The notes: generated by a model not told the origin, from the letters alone. A DNA stretch of 64,000 bases from Butyrivibrio sp. MC2021 (GCF_000621605.1 NZ_JHXX01000001.1:1054001-1118000), one strand, 5' to 3'. Positions 16,709 through 26,131 are shown, counted from the stretch's first letter. Program-made: numbers and translations.

Positions 16709-18646
16709 CTATTCAAAAATCATTGTAAAATGTGAATCCGGTTTTATTTGTATAAATATCCTGTAAACCTCATGTTTCCAGGCAAGCTTTAAACGCTTAT
16801 CAGTAATAGGATATTCCTGAACAAGAACATCCTGTGCGCCATTAACAGTGCACGTTCCTAGCTTCCCTATGCTGATTCTTATTGATCCGTCCGGGTTCCG
16901 GCTTATCTCAGGCTTTTCATAGACCATCAAGCTCATCACGCCGGCAATGGTTCCGTTGTACTCATCTGCTACAGTTATGTTCCTGCCTTTGTTAAGACTG
17001 ATGGTGCGGACATAGCTCTTTACCTGCTTGCTGTCATAGGCACCGGCGATACCCATCTTCAGGCTGCTGATACCCTCATTTGCGTTTTGGCAAAGAAGGC
17101 AGGTCACCTGGGATGCAGCGTAGTTTTCGCCGTCCTTCTCCATAATGATATTTTTATTGGCATAGTCTGCTGCTGAATCTTTGCCCAGGACAGCAATGGC
17201 AGCATCTAATTGATCTTTTTTAACATCTATAAATGTGGGCAGGTTGTGGAACTGGGATTGCATGGTCCAGAGCTCGTAGCGCCTGTCAGAGAAGGTCCTG
17301 GCGGTGTAGGTGCCTACCCCAAGGTCGATGATAAGGGGCTTGCCCTTCTTATAAATTGTAAAGGAACCCACATCATTGTGGTTGTGGCTGTCGGCGTTAT
17401 CTCCCGCCTTGGCAGCAAGGGTGTAGGTTTTATCCCTGGCCACCATAAGTCCCACACTGGCAAAATAGCTGTCCTCCGGTATAAATCCCTTTGGCTTCCA
17501 GGCTAAAATATCCTTCATGGCAAAGGCCTGCTGCACATGGTAAAAGAGATTGATCTCATCAGTGATAAGCCTGTCCTTAACCGGAGCATCCATTACATCC
17601 TGTGCTGCAAACTCAGAAAGAACGTCGCTTCCAACGGCCTTTCCGAACAGGAACTCTCTGGCTGTCCTTCTTCCCGGCTTGGCGCTGCAGTCTGCGAAAT
17701 TGATATAGTAATCCTTCGCAACATGCATTTTAACTATATATTCAGCAATATTCTTTATAAGTTTTTCCCTGAAGACCTGATCAAATCCGCCTTTTCCCTG
17801 CTCTGAATACACTCCGTTCATAAGCTCCAGACTGTCAAAGAGACACAGGGCCGCATGGGAATAATACTGGGCCCCTTCATCGCAGCCTCCGTCCTCACCG
17901 TATTCATCCAGGAAATAGTCCAGGGATGCAGCGGCTTTTCGGAAGAACTCCAGCCTCTCACTCTCTGTGAAAAAGTCTTTTTCTCTGGTGAAGGCACATA
18001 TAAGAACATTCTGGGTACACCAGGGCGTCCAGTTGCACATAGGCTCCCTGCCGTTTCCCATCCACCAGAAATGCTGCGTAAGGTAAGGCGTAAAGATTCT
18101 CTCCTTAAGCCTCTCGTTTACATAGGTGCTGATATAGGGACTTATCTTTTGGAAGACCGGTCTTAAGAGATACTCGCAAAAAGCCACTTCAGCCCCGCTC
18201 TCCCCATCAAAAAGATCGATGATGGGCCTTGTGACATCAGGCATGTTCTCCTGTTTGCCGTCTCTCACATAGCTGGTATGGGGCGGAAGGCACCAGGTGG
18301 TCTCCTCCAGGATCAGATACAGTCCCTCCAGGATAGCATCTGTAAATCTCCCCTTATTCTCAACACATTCAGCCATAACAAGGCTGTTAAGTTTTCGCCT
18401 TCTGGGAAAATACTTATCCTCAAACCGGACTCTGTTCCCGGATTTGGAAAACTCCATAAAATCCGTGATAAGAAGCTGAGTCCAGGGCTTTTTAAGAGCC
18501 CTCTCCCCTTCTGCTATCAGCTGCTTTTTAAGCTCACCGGGAAGAGCCTCCCACATTTTTCTGTTGGAAATATCGGGATATCTGTTATAGGTTCCTACCT
18601 GCTTTATTTTTTCTGCGTAGTCCTCAACAATTGTTCTGTGCGACAT
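16709..18646 (-). CDS. heparinase II/III-family polysaccharide lyase
   Basis: This 645-residue protein has an N-terminal alpha-barrel domain (about 60-330; WWMGNGREPMCNWTPWCTQN, DEYGEDGGCDEGAQYY) and a C-terminal heparinase II/III-like beta domain. The marker NADSHNHNDVGSFTIYKKG holds catalytic-type His/Asn residues near residue 395. Such lyases cleave uronic-acid glycosidic bonds by beta-elimination. No signal peptide is seen, so it probably acts on imported oligosaccharides. The start was placed at the ATG after GAGGAAGAGATC; an upstream in-frame ATG at 18709 would run through the terminator hairpin of the neighbouring gene. It leads the unit with GH88 and DUF2264. Confidence 0.87.
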   Translation of the reverse strand: MSHRTIVEDYAEKIKQVGTYNRYPDISNRKMWEALPGELKKQLIAEGERALKKPWTQLLITDFMEFSKSGNRVRFEDKYFPRRRKLNSLVMAECVENKGRFTDAILEGLYLILEETTWCLPPHTSYVRDGKQENMPDVTRPIIDLFDGESGAEVAFCEYLLRPVFQKISPYISTYVNERLKERIFTPYLTQHFWWMGNGREPMCNWTPWCTQNVLICAFTREKDFFTESERLEFFRKAAASLDYFLDEYGEDGGCDEGAQYYSHAALCLFDSLELMNGVYSEQGKGGFDQVFREKLIKNIAEYIVKMHVAKDYYINFADCSAKPGRRTAREFLFGKAVGSDVLSEFAAQDVMDAPVKDRLITDEINLFYHVQQAFAMKDILAWKPKGFIPEDSYFASVGLMVARDKTYTLAAKAGDNADSHNHNDVGSFTIYKKGKPLIIDLGVGTYTARTFSDRRYELWTMQSQFHNLPTFIDVKKDQLDAAIAVLGKDSAADYANKNIIMEKDGENYAASQVTCLLCQNANEGISSLKMGIAGAYDSKQVKSYVRTISLNKGRNITVADEYNGTIAGVMSLMVYEKPEISRNPDGSIRISIGKLGTCTVNGAQDVLVQEYPITDKRLKLAWKHEVYRIFIQIKPDSHFTMIFE

Positions 18647-18672
18647 GATCTCTTCCTCTTGAAAAAAATCAG

Positions 18673-18717
18673 AAAAAAGTGAATGCATCTGCATGCGCTG
18701 TTGGCACACAGATGCAT
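18673..18717 (-). terminator. terminator of the TPR lipoprotein gene
   Basis: ATGCATCTG (18683-18691) pairs with CAGATGCAT (18709-18717) around a 17-base loop. On the minus strand the stem is followed by TCACTTTTTT. Read-through would enter the lyase gene, since only a short gap remains for a separate promoter. Confidence 0.65.
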
Positions 18718-18729
18718 AATTGACGTTCT

Positions 18730-19779
18730 TTACCTTGTGGAAAGGAAAACATTCTCTCTTGCTGCGGCTTCATCCTCGGGATAGGTCTTCAGATAGGTCT
18801 CCATAAGAGATGCTGCCAGGCCAAACTCGCCCATATACTCATAGGCTGTTATCTCATTCATCATAAGTGCCTGTTCCACATCCTTATCCCCTATGCTGAG
18901 CCCAGACTGGAAGGAGGATACTGCTCCCTCATAGTCTCCCTGCTTGATCTGACACATTCCAAGCTGGTTGAAAACCTTGGCAGAGTTGGGATTTTCACTT
19001 ATATATGTCTTGTATACGCTGATGGCGTAATTGTAATCACCCTGTTTTTCTCCGGTCTGTCCAAGAAGCAGCACCACAGGCTCTTTTTCCTGGTCCCGCT
19101 CATTCCTTGCAGCCTCAAGAAAGCTCTGGGCTTCTGCGTTATTGCCAAGATAGAAGGAAATCTGTCCCTTCTCGTAGTTGGACATGAAATCCTTGCCGTT
19201 GTCCATGGCAGTCTGAAGAAGGGCTGTGGCCTCTTCTCCGTAGCCGTGATCATCAAGAGCTCTGAATATCATAATGATCATGGAATAGTCCTTGGGATTA
19301 AGGGCAATGGCCCTGGAAAAATCCGCATAGGCATCATCATGATTGCCGGAGGCCAGAAGTGCCACACCTCTCAAATAGTGGGCGCTGCTGTCCTTGCTCC
19401 TAAGCCCCAGTATGGCATCATAAACCTCTTTGGCCTTGTTGTATTCTCCCATGCCAAAGAAAGCATCAGCAAGATAATAGTTGGTGTCAAAGTCCATGTC
19501 ATCAACTATTCCTTCATCCGCAGCCAGAGATGCCAGCAGCTCTGTGGAGGCCTCTTCGTACTCTCCCAGCTTCAGAAGGGCTATTCCCCGCCCTCTGTGA
19601 AGGAGACAGGCATCCTCGCCCTTTTCCTCGGCGTTATTAAAGCTCTCGAGAGCGTTTAGATATTCATGGCTCTCGATATAGGCAAATCCGGAATCGATAT
19701 TGTGTCTTCCCACGAGACTCCCACATCCCGTAAGCAGAACAGAAATCAGCAAAAAGCTGGCTAAAGTTCTATACTTCAT
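18730..19779 (-). CDS. TPR-repeat lipoprotein
   Basis: This 349-residue protein has a lipoprotein signal (lipobox LLTGC, Cys19), so it is probably anchored on the outer face of the membrane. From about residue 25 to the end it is built of tetratricopeptide repeats, seen in units such as YNKAKEVYDAILGLRSKDSSAHY, ALLASGNHDDAYADFSRAIALNPKD and QLGMCQIKQGDYEGAVSSFQSGL. Such repeats bind partner proteins. It lies 29 bases after ridA and near the surface-polysaccharide genes, so a scaffold role in envelope assembly is possible. The ribosome site is GGGGGA. Confidence 0.87.
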   Translation of the reverse strand: MKYRTLASFLLISVLLTGCGSLVGRHNIDSGFAYIESHEYLNALESFNNAEEKGEDACLLHRGRGIALLKLGEYEEASTELLASLAADEGIVDDMDFDTNYYLADAFFGMGEYNKAKEVYDAILGLRSKDSSAHYLRGVALLASGNHDDAYADFSRAIALNPKDYSMIIMIFRALDDHGYGEEATALLQTAMDNGKDFMSNYEKGQISFYLGNNAEAQSFLEAARNERDQEKEPVVLLLGQTGEKQGDYNYAISVYKTYISENPNSAKVFNQLGMCQIKQGDYEGAVSSFQSGLSIGDKDVEQALMMNEITAYEYMGEFGLAASLMETYLKTYPEDEAAARENVFLSTR

Positions 19780-19808
19780 GTTGATTCCCCCAACTATAAC
19801 TCCCTATA

Positions 19809-20183
19809 TCATTTCAGGTATGCGACTACCTCAACCTCGCAAAGCACGTTCCTTGGAAGCTGTTTAACTGCAACGCAGCTTCTTGCAGGCTTGCCTGTGA
19901 AGTACTTCTCGTATACAGCGTTGAATGGAGCAAAGTCGCTCATCTCAGCAAGGAAACAGGTGGTCTTAACCACATGCTCATAGTCTGTGCCTGCAGCACG
20001 AAGGATCTCGCCGATATTTCTGCATACTCTGTCTGCCTGATCTGAGATCGTTGTGGTATCTATCTCACCGTCCTCAGGATTGATGGGAATCTGTCCTGAA
20101 GCAAAAAGAAAATCTCCTGCGATGATTGCCTGTGAATATGGTCCGATTGCTGCCGGTGCCTTGTCTGTTGAAATGTACTGCAT
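19809..20183 (-). CDS. ridA: RidA family reactive-intermediate deaminase
   Basis: This 124-residue protein is a Rid/YjgF/UK114 protein, which hydrolyses reactive enamine/imine intermediates such as 2-aminoacrylate to ketoacids. The signature IGPYSQAI is near the start. GQIPINP and the active-site Arg in KPARSCVAVKQLP, followed by CEVEVVAY, complete the pattern expected of the RidA subgroup. It is a trimeric cytosolic enzyme by family. AAGGAGGTCTACAT precedes the ATG. It sits 30 bases downstream of a small unknown protein; nothing nearby explains a special substrate. Confidence 0.93.
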   Translation of the reverse strand: MQYISTDKAPAAIGPYSQAIIAGDFLFASGQIPINPEDGEIDTTTISDQADRVCRNIGEILRAAGTDYEHVVKTTCFLAEMSDFAPFNAVYEKYFTGKPARSCVAVKQLPRNVLCEVEVVAYLK

Positions 20184-20213
20184 ATGTAGACCTCCTTATA
20201 AATATATTATTCG

Positions 20214-20456
20214 TCAAGTGCTCTGATCGCCGAACACTGCTGTAACATAGTAACCACGAGCGTTCTCTTCAACCTTAGTAACTACGCCTTCCCTCTCAAG
20301 CATACGCTCACGGAAGGGGAAGTTACCTGACATTGCCAGGGATGGGTCGATGGTATAGTAGTAGTTACTGGGAAGTACACCCTCGGTAACTGTGACCTTA
20401 TCTCCCTCATGGAGAAGTCCCGGCCTCTCCATCTTAAAAATCATTTCTCTAGACAT
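20214..20456 (-). CDS. small conserved-looking protein of unknown function
   Basis: This 80-residue soluble protein with a good ribosome site (AAGGGGTGG) lies between a GT-C membrane protein and ridA. It has no membrane segment, signal or cysteine. The sequence has several beta-prone stretches (KVTVTEGVLPSNYYY, GVVTKVEENARGYYVTAVF) and an invariant-looking NFPFRERM, suggesting a small SH3-like or barrel fold. I do not recognise a family and propose no function. Position within the same transcript as ridA is the only clue. Confidence 0.7.
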   Translation of the reverse strand: MSREMIFKMERPGLLHEGDKVTVTEGVLPSNYYYTIDPSLAMSGNFPFRERMLEREGVVTKVEENARGYYVTAVFGDQST

Positions 20457-20503
20457 TTTACCACCCCTTCATTCAAATCTATATACTTGACTTTTGAATT
20501 TAC

Positions 20504-22117
20504 TTATTTTTTCTTCCAAAGCCTATATACATCATTGCTAAAGATGAGTTCATAAGCTGTATCATCCAGGACCGCCTCTTCAATATGCTTTTCATTATTC
20601 CAATTATCCAAAAGCACATAATCGGCAAGACCTAAATCCTCAGCCACATCTCCTGATGTATATGAATTTACATTTGTAAAATAGTACAATACTCTCGGTC
20701 TGAAAAAGTGAACAACTTCATCATCCCCGATATTCTCATCAATGTATTCAAAGATCTCGTAAGTAGGCTGATTATCGATATCATTGAATCCATAGCCCTT
20801 AAACCTGACATTGTAGATCAGGAAGAAGGTCTGGGCTGCCATCAGCACTATAAGTCCAAACACCAATGTCTGGATGACATATGCATCCTTTAGCCCCGGA
20901 ACCTTTTCAAGTACAAAGCTTAATCCGTGGAAGCTGAACATTATAAGTATAGGATAAAAAGTGAAAGCAAATCCGCTTCTGTAATAGTTATAGATCAAAA
21001 GCATAAAGATCATTCCGCAGCTGTAAATTTCGGCGTAGGTGTCTTTTCTAAAGGCAACTATCATGCCAAGGATAGCGGTTATCAAAAAGCTCACAACCAC
21101 TACAGCAAGGATCACGCTTATTATAGGCCTGCAATCATCTCCGAAAAATCCTTTGAAAATCCCAAAGTACTTAACAATGCCATATCTGATCCGCTCAACA
21201 GTCGGTGTGAAATAGCCATTATAAGTTCCACCGGCTGCGGGAAGTACTGCTTCCAATATCTTTGTCAAAAGGATGTACACAAAATATGGAACAAGTCTTA
21301 TATACCAGGTTCTGCCGCCCTTATGCTCTATTCTGAACAGAAATTTCCTGCCGGCTTTTTCAAAAAATGCGGTAAGAGCCAGCAGCAGATCGTAACATAT
21401 AAGGGCTAAAACCGTTCCTTCTGCCATCGTTTTTGTCGCAACGGACAGGAACAGGAATAGTCCCAGAAGCCCGGCCAAAAGCAGCTGCTTTTTCTTTGAT
21501 TCCTCACTGTTATACAAATCCACAATATTCAGGGTTTCTATTACCATGAACATGCAGACAATATCCGCTTCTATGGTATTAACATTAAATGTGATTATTA
21601 CACTGAAAAGAGTAAAAAATGTGAGGATAACAGCACTGCTTTTTGTCATCCTGCGCTTGTATATGTAAAACTCTGTCGCCACAGTTCCAGCGACAAACAG
21701 ACATTCAAGCAGCTTTAAGGGTGTATAGGGAAAATACCCCAGGAACCTGTAAACAGGCGCAAGAACTATCGCCCAAAGCCACGGATATACATCTGCTCCG
21801 ATACCGTCGCAGGAATTATCGATAATGAACTGATTTTTCACATACCAGTCAGAGACGGTTCCGGTGGCCAAAGCCCTGGCCTGAGCAAAAAACTGGCTGA
21901 AGTCGCCTCCCCAGCTTTTTCCGCTATAAATAAGAAGTGCGCAGATGCCAAAGCCTAAGCAGCCAAGAATAAGGGCAATAAGGCGGTCACTTATCTTATC
22001 AATATATTTTCCGCTTTTAGCAGTACCCCCATTTTTATTGAAGATAATGAACGCTGCCATAAGCACTATCAAGGGCAAATACAATCTGGTTCTGTAAAGA
22101 TCCATATAAATGTTCAT
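20504..22117 (-). CDS. GT-C-like polytopic membrane glycosyltransferase
   Basis: This 537-residue protein has about eleven membrane segments. The first periplasmic loop contains GGDFSQFFAQARALATG, the kind of acidic motif after segment 1-2 seen in GT-C enzymes that use polyprenyl-linked sugars. A second loop holds GIGADVYPWLWAI. The C-terminal soluble tail (from about 440) ends in YRLWKKK. It probably adds sugars to a surface polymer on the outer face. It starts after AGGAGGACCTGCT, 18 bases past the next GT-C-like gene. Donor and acceptor are unknown. Confidence 0.7.
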   Translation of the reverse strand: MNIYMDLYRTRLYLPLIVLMAAFIIFNKNGGTAKSGKYIDKISDRLIALILGCLGFGICALLIYSGKSWGGDFSQFFAQARALATGTVSDWYVKNQFIIDNSCDGIGADVYPWLWAIVLAPVYRFLGYFPYTPLKLLECLFVAGTVATEFYIYKRRMTKSSAVILTFFTLFSVIITFNVNTIEADIVCMFMVIETLNIVDLYNSEESKKKQLLLAGLLGLFLFLSVATKTMAEGTVLALICYDLLLALTAFFEKAGRKFLFRIEHKGGRTWYIRLVPYFVYILLTKILEAVLPAAGGTYNGYFTPTVERIRYGIVKYFGIFKGFFGDDCRPIISVILAVVVVSFLITAILGMIVAFRKDTYAEIYSCGMIFMLLIYNYYRSGFAFTFYPILIMFSFHGLSFVLEKVPGLKDAYVIQTLVFGLIVLMAAQTFFLIYNVRFKGYGFNDIDNQPTYEIFEYIDENIGDDEVVHFFRPRVLYYFTNVNSYTSGDVAEDLGLADYVLLDNWNNEKHIEEAVLDDTAYELIFSNDVYRLWKKK

Positions 22118-22135
22118 AGCAGGTCCTCCTGTTTC

Positions 22136-23749
22136 TTATTCACCGATGCCGTGCAATGTTGGTTTTACGTGTAATCTCTGTATAAGCTCGTCTGTGACTT
22201 CCTTGGACGCTTCGTTTCTGTAATATATATCGATTCCGGCGGTTCTTACCAGGGTAAAGTCTGACAGATCAAAGTTTGGCTCAACCTCGAAGTGTCTGTC
22301 GTTTCTGTTATAAGCAACTACCACGTCCACATCCTCAAGATTTCTTTCTTCCGCTTTGGGAGAATTTAAGAAGGGTCTTACGGTGTAAACTTTCTGATCA
22401 TCATTGCTCCAGTATAAAACGTCCTCTTTTCCCTTGGAGTGCATGTAAGTCTCCACAGTCCAGTCTGCTTCGGGATTGCAGATTCCAAGGCAGCTCATGA
22501 CTGTATAGCCCTTGTCGCTCATCTCCTCGATCTGCTCCAGAGCATTGGTTACGCCCTGTCCTCTGAATCTGTAATAGTCGCCCTCAACCACAAGGCCCCT
22601 TCCATTTACCAGAAGCATCATGGCAAGGACAAATATGTACAGCTTTCTTCTTTTGCCTGTAAGGAAATCATACTTAAGTGCAAAGGCCACGAAGAACAGT
22701 GAATAGCCGATGATGATTGGAAGAAGATATCTCTCGGCGATTCCCTCCTTGCTGTAAAGGACGATCTGGGGAAGCATAAATATCACCGCAATGGCCATAT
22801 CCGGAAGCTTGGTCTTAAGCTTGTCAAAATATGTAAGAAGGATTCCCACCAGGATGATTCCGAACTTCCAATACCATCTAAGGTCATTCTCAATGGAATA
22901 AATAGTTCCCTGAACGTAGATGGATAAAGGCGTTGCGGAAGTAAAGCTAACGGGATCATAGCTGCTTGTTCCGAGTCTTAACATAATGCCTATCAAAATA
23001 ATCGCGCAGCTCACAAGACAGAGAATCGCGAAAACAGCTCTTCCCTTAAGGCCTCCGCAGAGTTTCTTAAGATAATCGGAAACTGACTTGCATCCTGCAT
23101 ATACAAACAGTGAAGGATCCTCTTTGTAAGCATAATACAGACAATAGAATGCCATAAAGGGCATAACCAGGAAGAAAGATTCATGGTAATATCCCATGGC
23201 TACAGAGAAAATAAAGGCTGCGATTCCATAGCCCTTTTTCCCGGGCTTCTCCAGCCAGTTGAGAAGGCATAAGAAAGCAATTCCAAAACACAAAGTGCCC
23301 TGCATCTGCTCCGGGCCCAGTTTCCACCAGGTTGCTCCCTGATAGCCCACAAGGCTTGTAAGAGCAAAGGCCCAGCTGATGCTCTTGGAATCTGTGATCT
23401 TTTTGCCGCAGAAATATAAAAGGATCATTGAAACAGCAGTTTCAACGGCCTTGGAAATTGACAGTTTAACAGGATCGGGACCGCAAAGCAAAAGAAGAAG
23501 AACCTTGGAAGGGTAATAAAGTGAATTATTCCTTGTGGTACGGTCATTCACAAAGACGATCTTGATCATCTCCCACCAGGATACATTCTTATACTTCATA
23601 AGATATGTGTATTCCAGGAATTCATGGTCATCAACAAAATGCCATCCGCTTGTAAGTGTTCCCAGAATGTAGGTTGTCCCCAGTACTATAAAAAAGGATA
23701 TAACAGTGACCAGGGCAATTTCCCCAAAGAGTCCCTTCTTTTTTCCCAT
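22136..23749 (-). CDS. polytopic membrane protein, probable GT-C-like transferase
   Basis: This second 537-residue membrane protein has about eleven segments. The early loop reads SGWHFVDDHEF, with two adjacent acidic residues as in GT-C active sites, and another loop holds RTTRNNSLYYP. The soluble C-terminal part (from about 390) is mixed alpha/beta. Sequence resemblance to its neighbour is limited to this layout, so they are not obvious recent duplicates. It lies 11 bases after the SGNH gene and 18 before the other GT-C gene, in one operon. Function is inferred from topology and context. Confidence 0.6.
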   Translation of the reverse strand: MGKKKGLFGEIALVTVISFFIVLGTTYILGTLTSGWHFVDDHEFLEYTYLMKYKNVSWWEMIKIVFVNDRTTRNNSLYYPSKVLLLLLCGPDPVKLSISKAVETAVSMILLYFCGKKITDSKSISWAFALTSLVGYQGATWWKLGPEQMQGTLCFGIAFLCLLNWLEKPGKKGYGIAAFIFSVAMGYYHESFFLVMPFMAFYCLYYAYKEDPSLFVYAGCKSVSDYLKKLCGGLKGRAVFAILCLVSCAIILIGIMLRLGTSSYDPVSFTSATPLSIYVQGTIYSIENDLRWYWKFGIILVGILLTYFDKLKTKLPDMAIAVIFMLPQIVLYSKEGIAERYLLPIIIGYSLFFVAFALKYDFLTGKRRKLYIFVLAMMLLVNGRGLVVEGDYYRFRGQGVTNALEQIEEMSDKGYTVMSCLGICNPEADWTVETYMHSKGKEDVLYWSNDDQKVYTVRPFLNSPKAEERNLEDVDVVVAYNRNDRHFEVEPNFDLSDFTLVRTAGIDIYYRNEASKEVTDELIQRLHVKPTLHGIGE

Positions 23750-23760
23750 TAGCTCTCTCC

Positions 23761-24750
23761 TTAATCCTTAACTATCGCGTGTTTCAAAAGGTAATCATAC
23801 CAAAGCTGATAGGATGAAGCCTTCAGATGCACATCATCGAAGGAAAGGCTTCCCTCCATGTTGCCGTTTCCGTCGTCCACCGCTTCATTCATATCAATGT
23901 AAAAAATTGTCTGGTTATCGGCAAGCTGTGATAAAGCCTCATTTCTTCTGTCGATATTGACGTTGTTAAAGTTCTTGTCAACGCTGCTCTTTCTCTCGGT
24001 AACATGCATGATGCACTGAATATAGATAATGGCATCGGGCTGAAGCTCTCTTATTCTGTCTATCACCGCCTGATAAGCCTCAGTGAAGTACTCATCTGTG
24101 CCGGTTCCGATCTCGTTAAGGCCCAGCATGATGTATATCTTGCCAAACTGCTCTCTGGAAAGAGCCTCCTCCACACCGATTTCACCTTCGGGAGTTTTGA
24201 TGAATTGCTTCTTAAGTACGGTAAATATACTGAGGGAAACCTTGGCATAGAAGGTAGCATGCTCATCAAGCTCCTGACAATACTCAGAGAGACCCACAGT
24301 ACGTGAATCACCGATAAAGAGGGCATCATCAAAGTACTCAGGCTCAACCTCGGTCAGCTCGTAAACCTTCTCCTCCTCTTCGGGAACATCATTGGCTGAA
24401 ATATCGTTGGCTGAGATATCCACAGGATCCTCCTGGGGCTCTTCTATCAGAACCGGTTCCTCACCATCTGCTTCAGCAGGTGCACTGATCTCTGAATCTA
24501 TCCCATTCCAATTATCACTGGCCCCTGCGATCTCAGAGGAAAGCTCATACATCTCAGGCTCATAGTTCCAGGGAAATACTCCTTCCGTGGCACCTTTCAA
24601 AGCCAGCACGAAATAAGGCGCCGTCGCAGGATCGTAGGATTCCCTGTAATCCGCATAAACCGTGTCGGAAAAGAGGATTGCCATAACCGTTATGAAGATT
24701 GTACATACCACTACCCCAAGAAGCATCGGGCAGGTCTTTAAAAACTTCAT
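23761..24750 (-). CDS. membrane-anchored SGNH-family protein, partner of the MBOAT acyltransferase
   Basis: This protein of about 329 residues has one N-terminal membrane segment (about 8-30), an acidic, low-complexity linker (about 75-130) and an SGNH/GDSL domain. The blocks are clear: IGDSRTVG (Ser nucleophile), GLNEIG, and DDVHLKASSY with the Asp/His pair. It should sit outside the membrane. SGNH proteins beside MBOAT proteins complete O-acetylation of polysaccharides, as in AlgI/AlgJ or PatA/PatB pairs. The start at this ATG avoids an overlap with the MBOAT gene but has no strong ribosome site; 24834 is a less likely alternative. Confidence 0.8.
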   Translation of the reverse strand: MKFLKTCPMLLGVVVCTIFITVMAILFSDTVYADYRESYDPATAPYFVLALKGATEGVFPWNYEPEMYELSSEIAGASDNWNGIDSEISAPAEADGEEPVLIEEPQEDPVDISANDISANDVPEEEEKVYELTEVEPEYFDDALFIGDSRTVGLSEYCQELDEHATFYAKVSLSIFTVLKKQFIKTPEGEIGVEEALSREQFGKIYIMLGLNEIGTGTDEYFTEAYQAVIDRIRELQPDAIIYIQCIMHVTERKSSVDKNFNNVNIDRRNEALSQLADNQTIFYIDMNEAVDDGNGNMEGSLSFDDVHLKASSYQLWYDYLLKHAIVKD

Positions 24751-24778
24751 ATAATCTACACTTTCTACAAAACAATAC

Positions 24779-26131
24779 TTAAAATCTGAAATACATAAAT
24801 GGATTGCCGGCTGCATTAGAAAGGCTGTAAACACAGGCCCAGAACAGCACGAACACCAATATTGTCACAATAAAATTCCTTCTGTGGTTCTCAAAAAACT
24901 CATACACCTTGGGAAACAGCAGCACAATGCCGATGACTATCAGATATCCGTAAATACCGATGTTCTTGGCAAAGTCCCCGGGATTGACCGCAATTCCCGC
25001 ACCGAAGAAAGGAAACAGTCTCTTGAAATAATCACAGAGCATCACTGAATCCGATATGGCAAATATCACCCAGGTAAGAGGGATAAGCACCAGCACATTT
25101 ATCTTGCCTATAATAAATCTAAGCACTCCGGGAAGCTTTGAAACAATATATTTCTCGCAGATGATGATAAAAAAGATCAAGACTCCCCAAAGAATGAAAT
25201 TCAGTGTAACACCGTGCCAGAAGCCGGTTATAAGCCAAACCACCAGAAGATTGAATATGGTCCTCAGGGTTCCCTTTCTGCTTCCTCCCAGAGGAATGTA
25301 TACATAATCTCTGAACCAGGAGCCCAGGGATGCGTGCCATCTTCTGTAAAACTCAGCGACGCTCCTTGATGCATAGGGATGGTCAAAGTTCATGATAAAA
25401 GGAAAGCCGATCATTACTCCTATTCCTGCTGCCATCAGTGAATATCCCCAGAAGTCCAGGTACAGCTCCAGTGAATAGGCCACTGCTCCAAGCCATGCCA
25501 GAGGTGTGGAAATACTCTCATAGCCTATGGTTCCGATATCCTTCCAGAGCATAGCCAGATGATCCGCCAGAAGGACCTTCATTCCAAGTCCCACTGTAAA
25601 GAACTTAAGACCGTCCTCGATTCTTTCAAAAATCTCGAGAATGGTCCTGTTTTCTCTGTGTCTTTCAAAATCAGAAAAACGCATTATAGGGCCCGACACC
25701 ACCTGTGGAAACAGAGTAAAGTAAGTGGCGGTCTGAAGAAATCCGGGCTTTTCTTTTACTTTTCCGAGGTAAACATCTGCCTGAAATGAAATCATCTTGA
25801 AGACATAAAAGCTGATTCCTATGGGCATAAGAGAACTGTCAACAAACTGTGACAGAGCCTTGAACTCCACCAGCATCACCGCATCAAGAAAAACGATGAA
25901 TGCAAGGAGCATCTTTTTTTTGGTGCCTGAATGCATGGCTCTGGCAAATAAGAAGTTGACAAAAACGGCTCCAAGAAGAACCGGAAACATCCTGAGATCC
26001 CCGATAGCATAGAATGTCAGGCTCCCTGCAAGGAGCGTGAACATTCTGAATTCTATGGGTGTCAGATAATACGCTATAAGAAAAACAGGCAAAAACCTGA
26101 ATATAAAGGTTAAATCCGAAAAATTTATCAT
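24779..26131 (-). CDS. MBOAT family membrane O-acyltransferase
   Basis: This 450-residue protein has about eleven membrane segments and belongs to the MBOAT family (AlgI/PatA-like), which carries an acyl group, usually acetyl, across the membrane for transfer to a polysaccharide. Family markers are FRRWHASLGSWFRDYVYIP with GGSR after it, and the catalytic His in LITGFWHGVTLNFI near residue 305. The gene next in the operon encodes an SGNH protein, the usual partner. Its own ribosome site is weak. With the two GT-C-like genes it fits a locus for an acylated surface glycan. Confidence 0.9.
   Translation of the reverse strand: MINFSDLTFIFRFLPVFLIAYYLTPIEFRMFTLLAGSLTFYAIGDLRMFPVLLGAVFVNFLFARAMHSGTKKKMLLAFIVFLDAVMLVEFKALSQFVDSSLMPIGISFYVFKMISFQADVYLGKVKEKPGFLQTATYFTLFPQVVSGPIMRFSDFERHRENRTILEIFERIEDGLKFFTVGLGMKVLLADHLAMLWKDIGTIGYESISTPLAWLGAVAYSLELYLDFWGYSLMAAGIGVMIGFPFIMNFDHPYASRSVAEFYRRWHASLGSWFRDYVYIPLGGSRKGTLRTIFNLLVVWLITGFWHGVTLNFILWGVLIFFIIICEKYIVSKLPGVLRFIIGKINVLVLIPLTWVIFAISDSVMLCDYFKRLFPFFGAGIAVNPGDFAKNIGIYGYLIVIGIVLLFPKVYEFFENHRRNFIVTILVFVLFWACVYSLSNAAGNPFMYFRF

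Noticed and set aside
19809-20183. ridA as a partner of surface-glycan synthesis
   Set aside because: RidA is a general housekeeping enzyme and its position may only reflect a shared transcript; I kept this as a side note in a finding rather than a function.
22136-23749. Recent duplication between the two 537-residue membrane proteins
   Set aside because: The equal length is a coincidence; apart from layout and the acidic early loop, I could see no alignable sequence between them.
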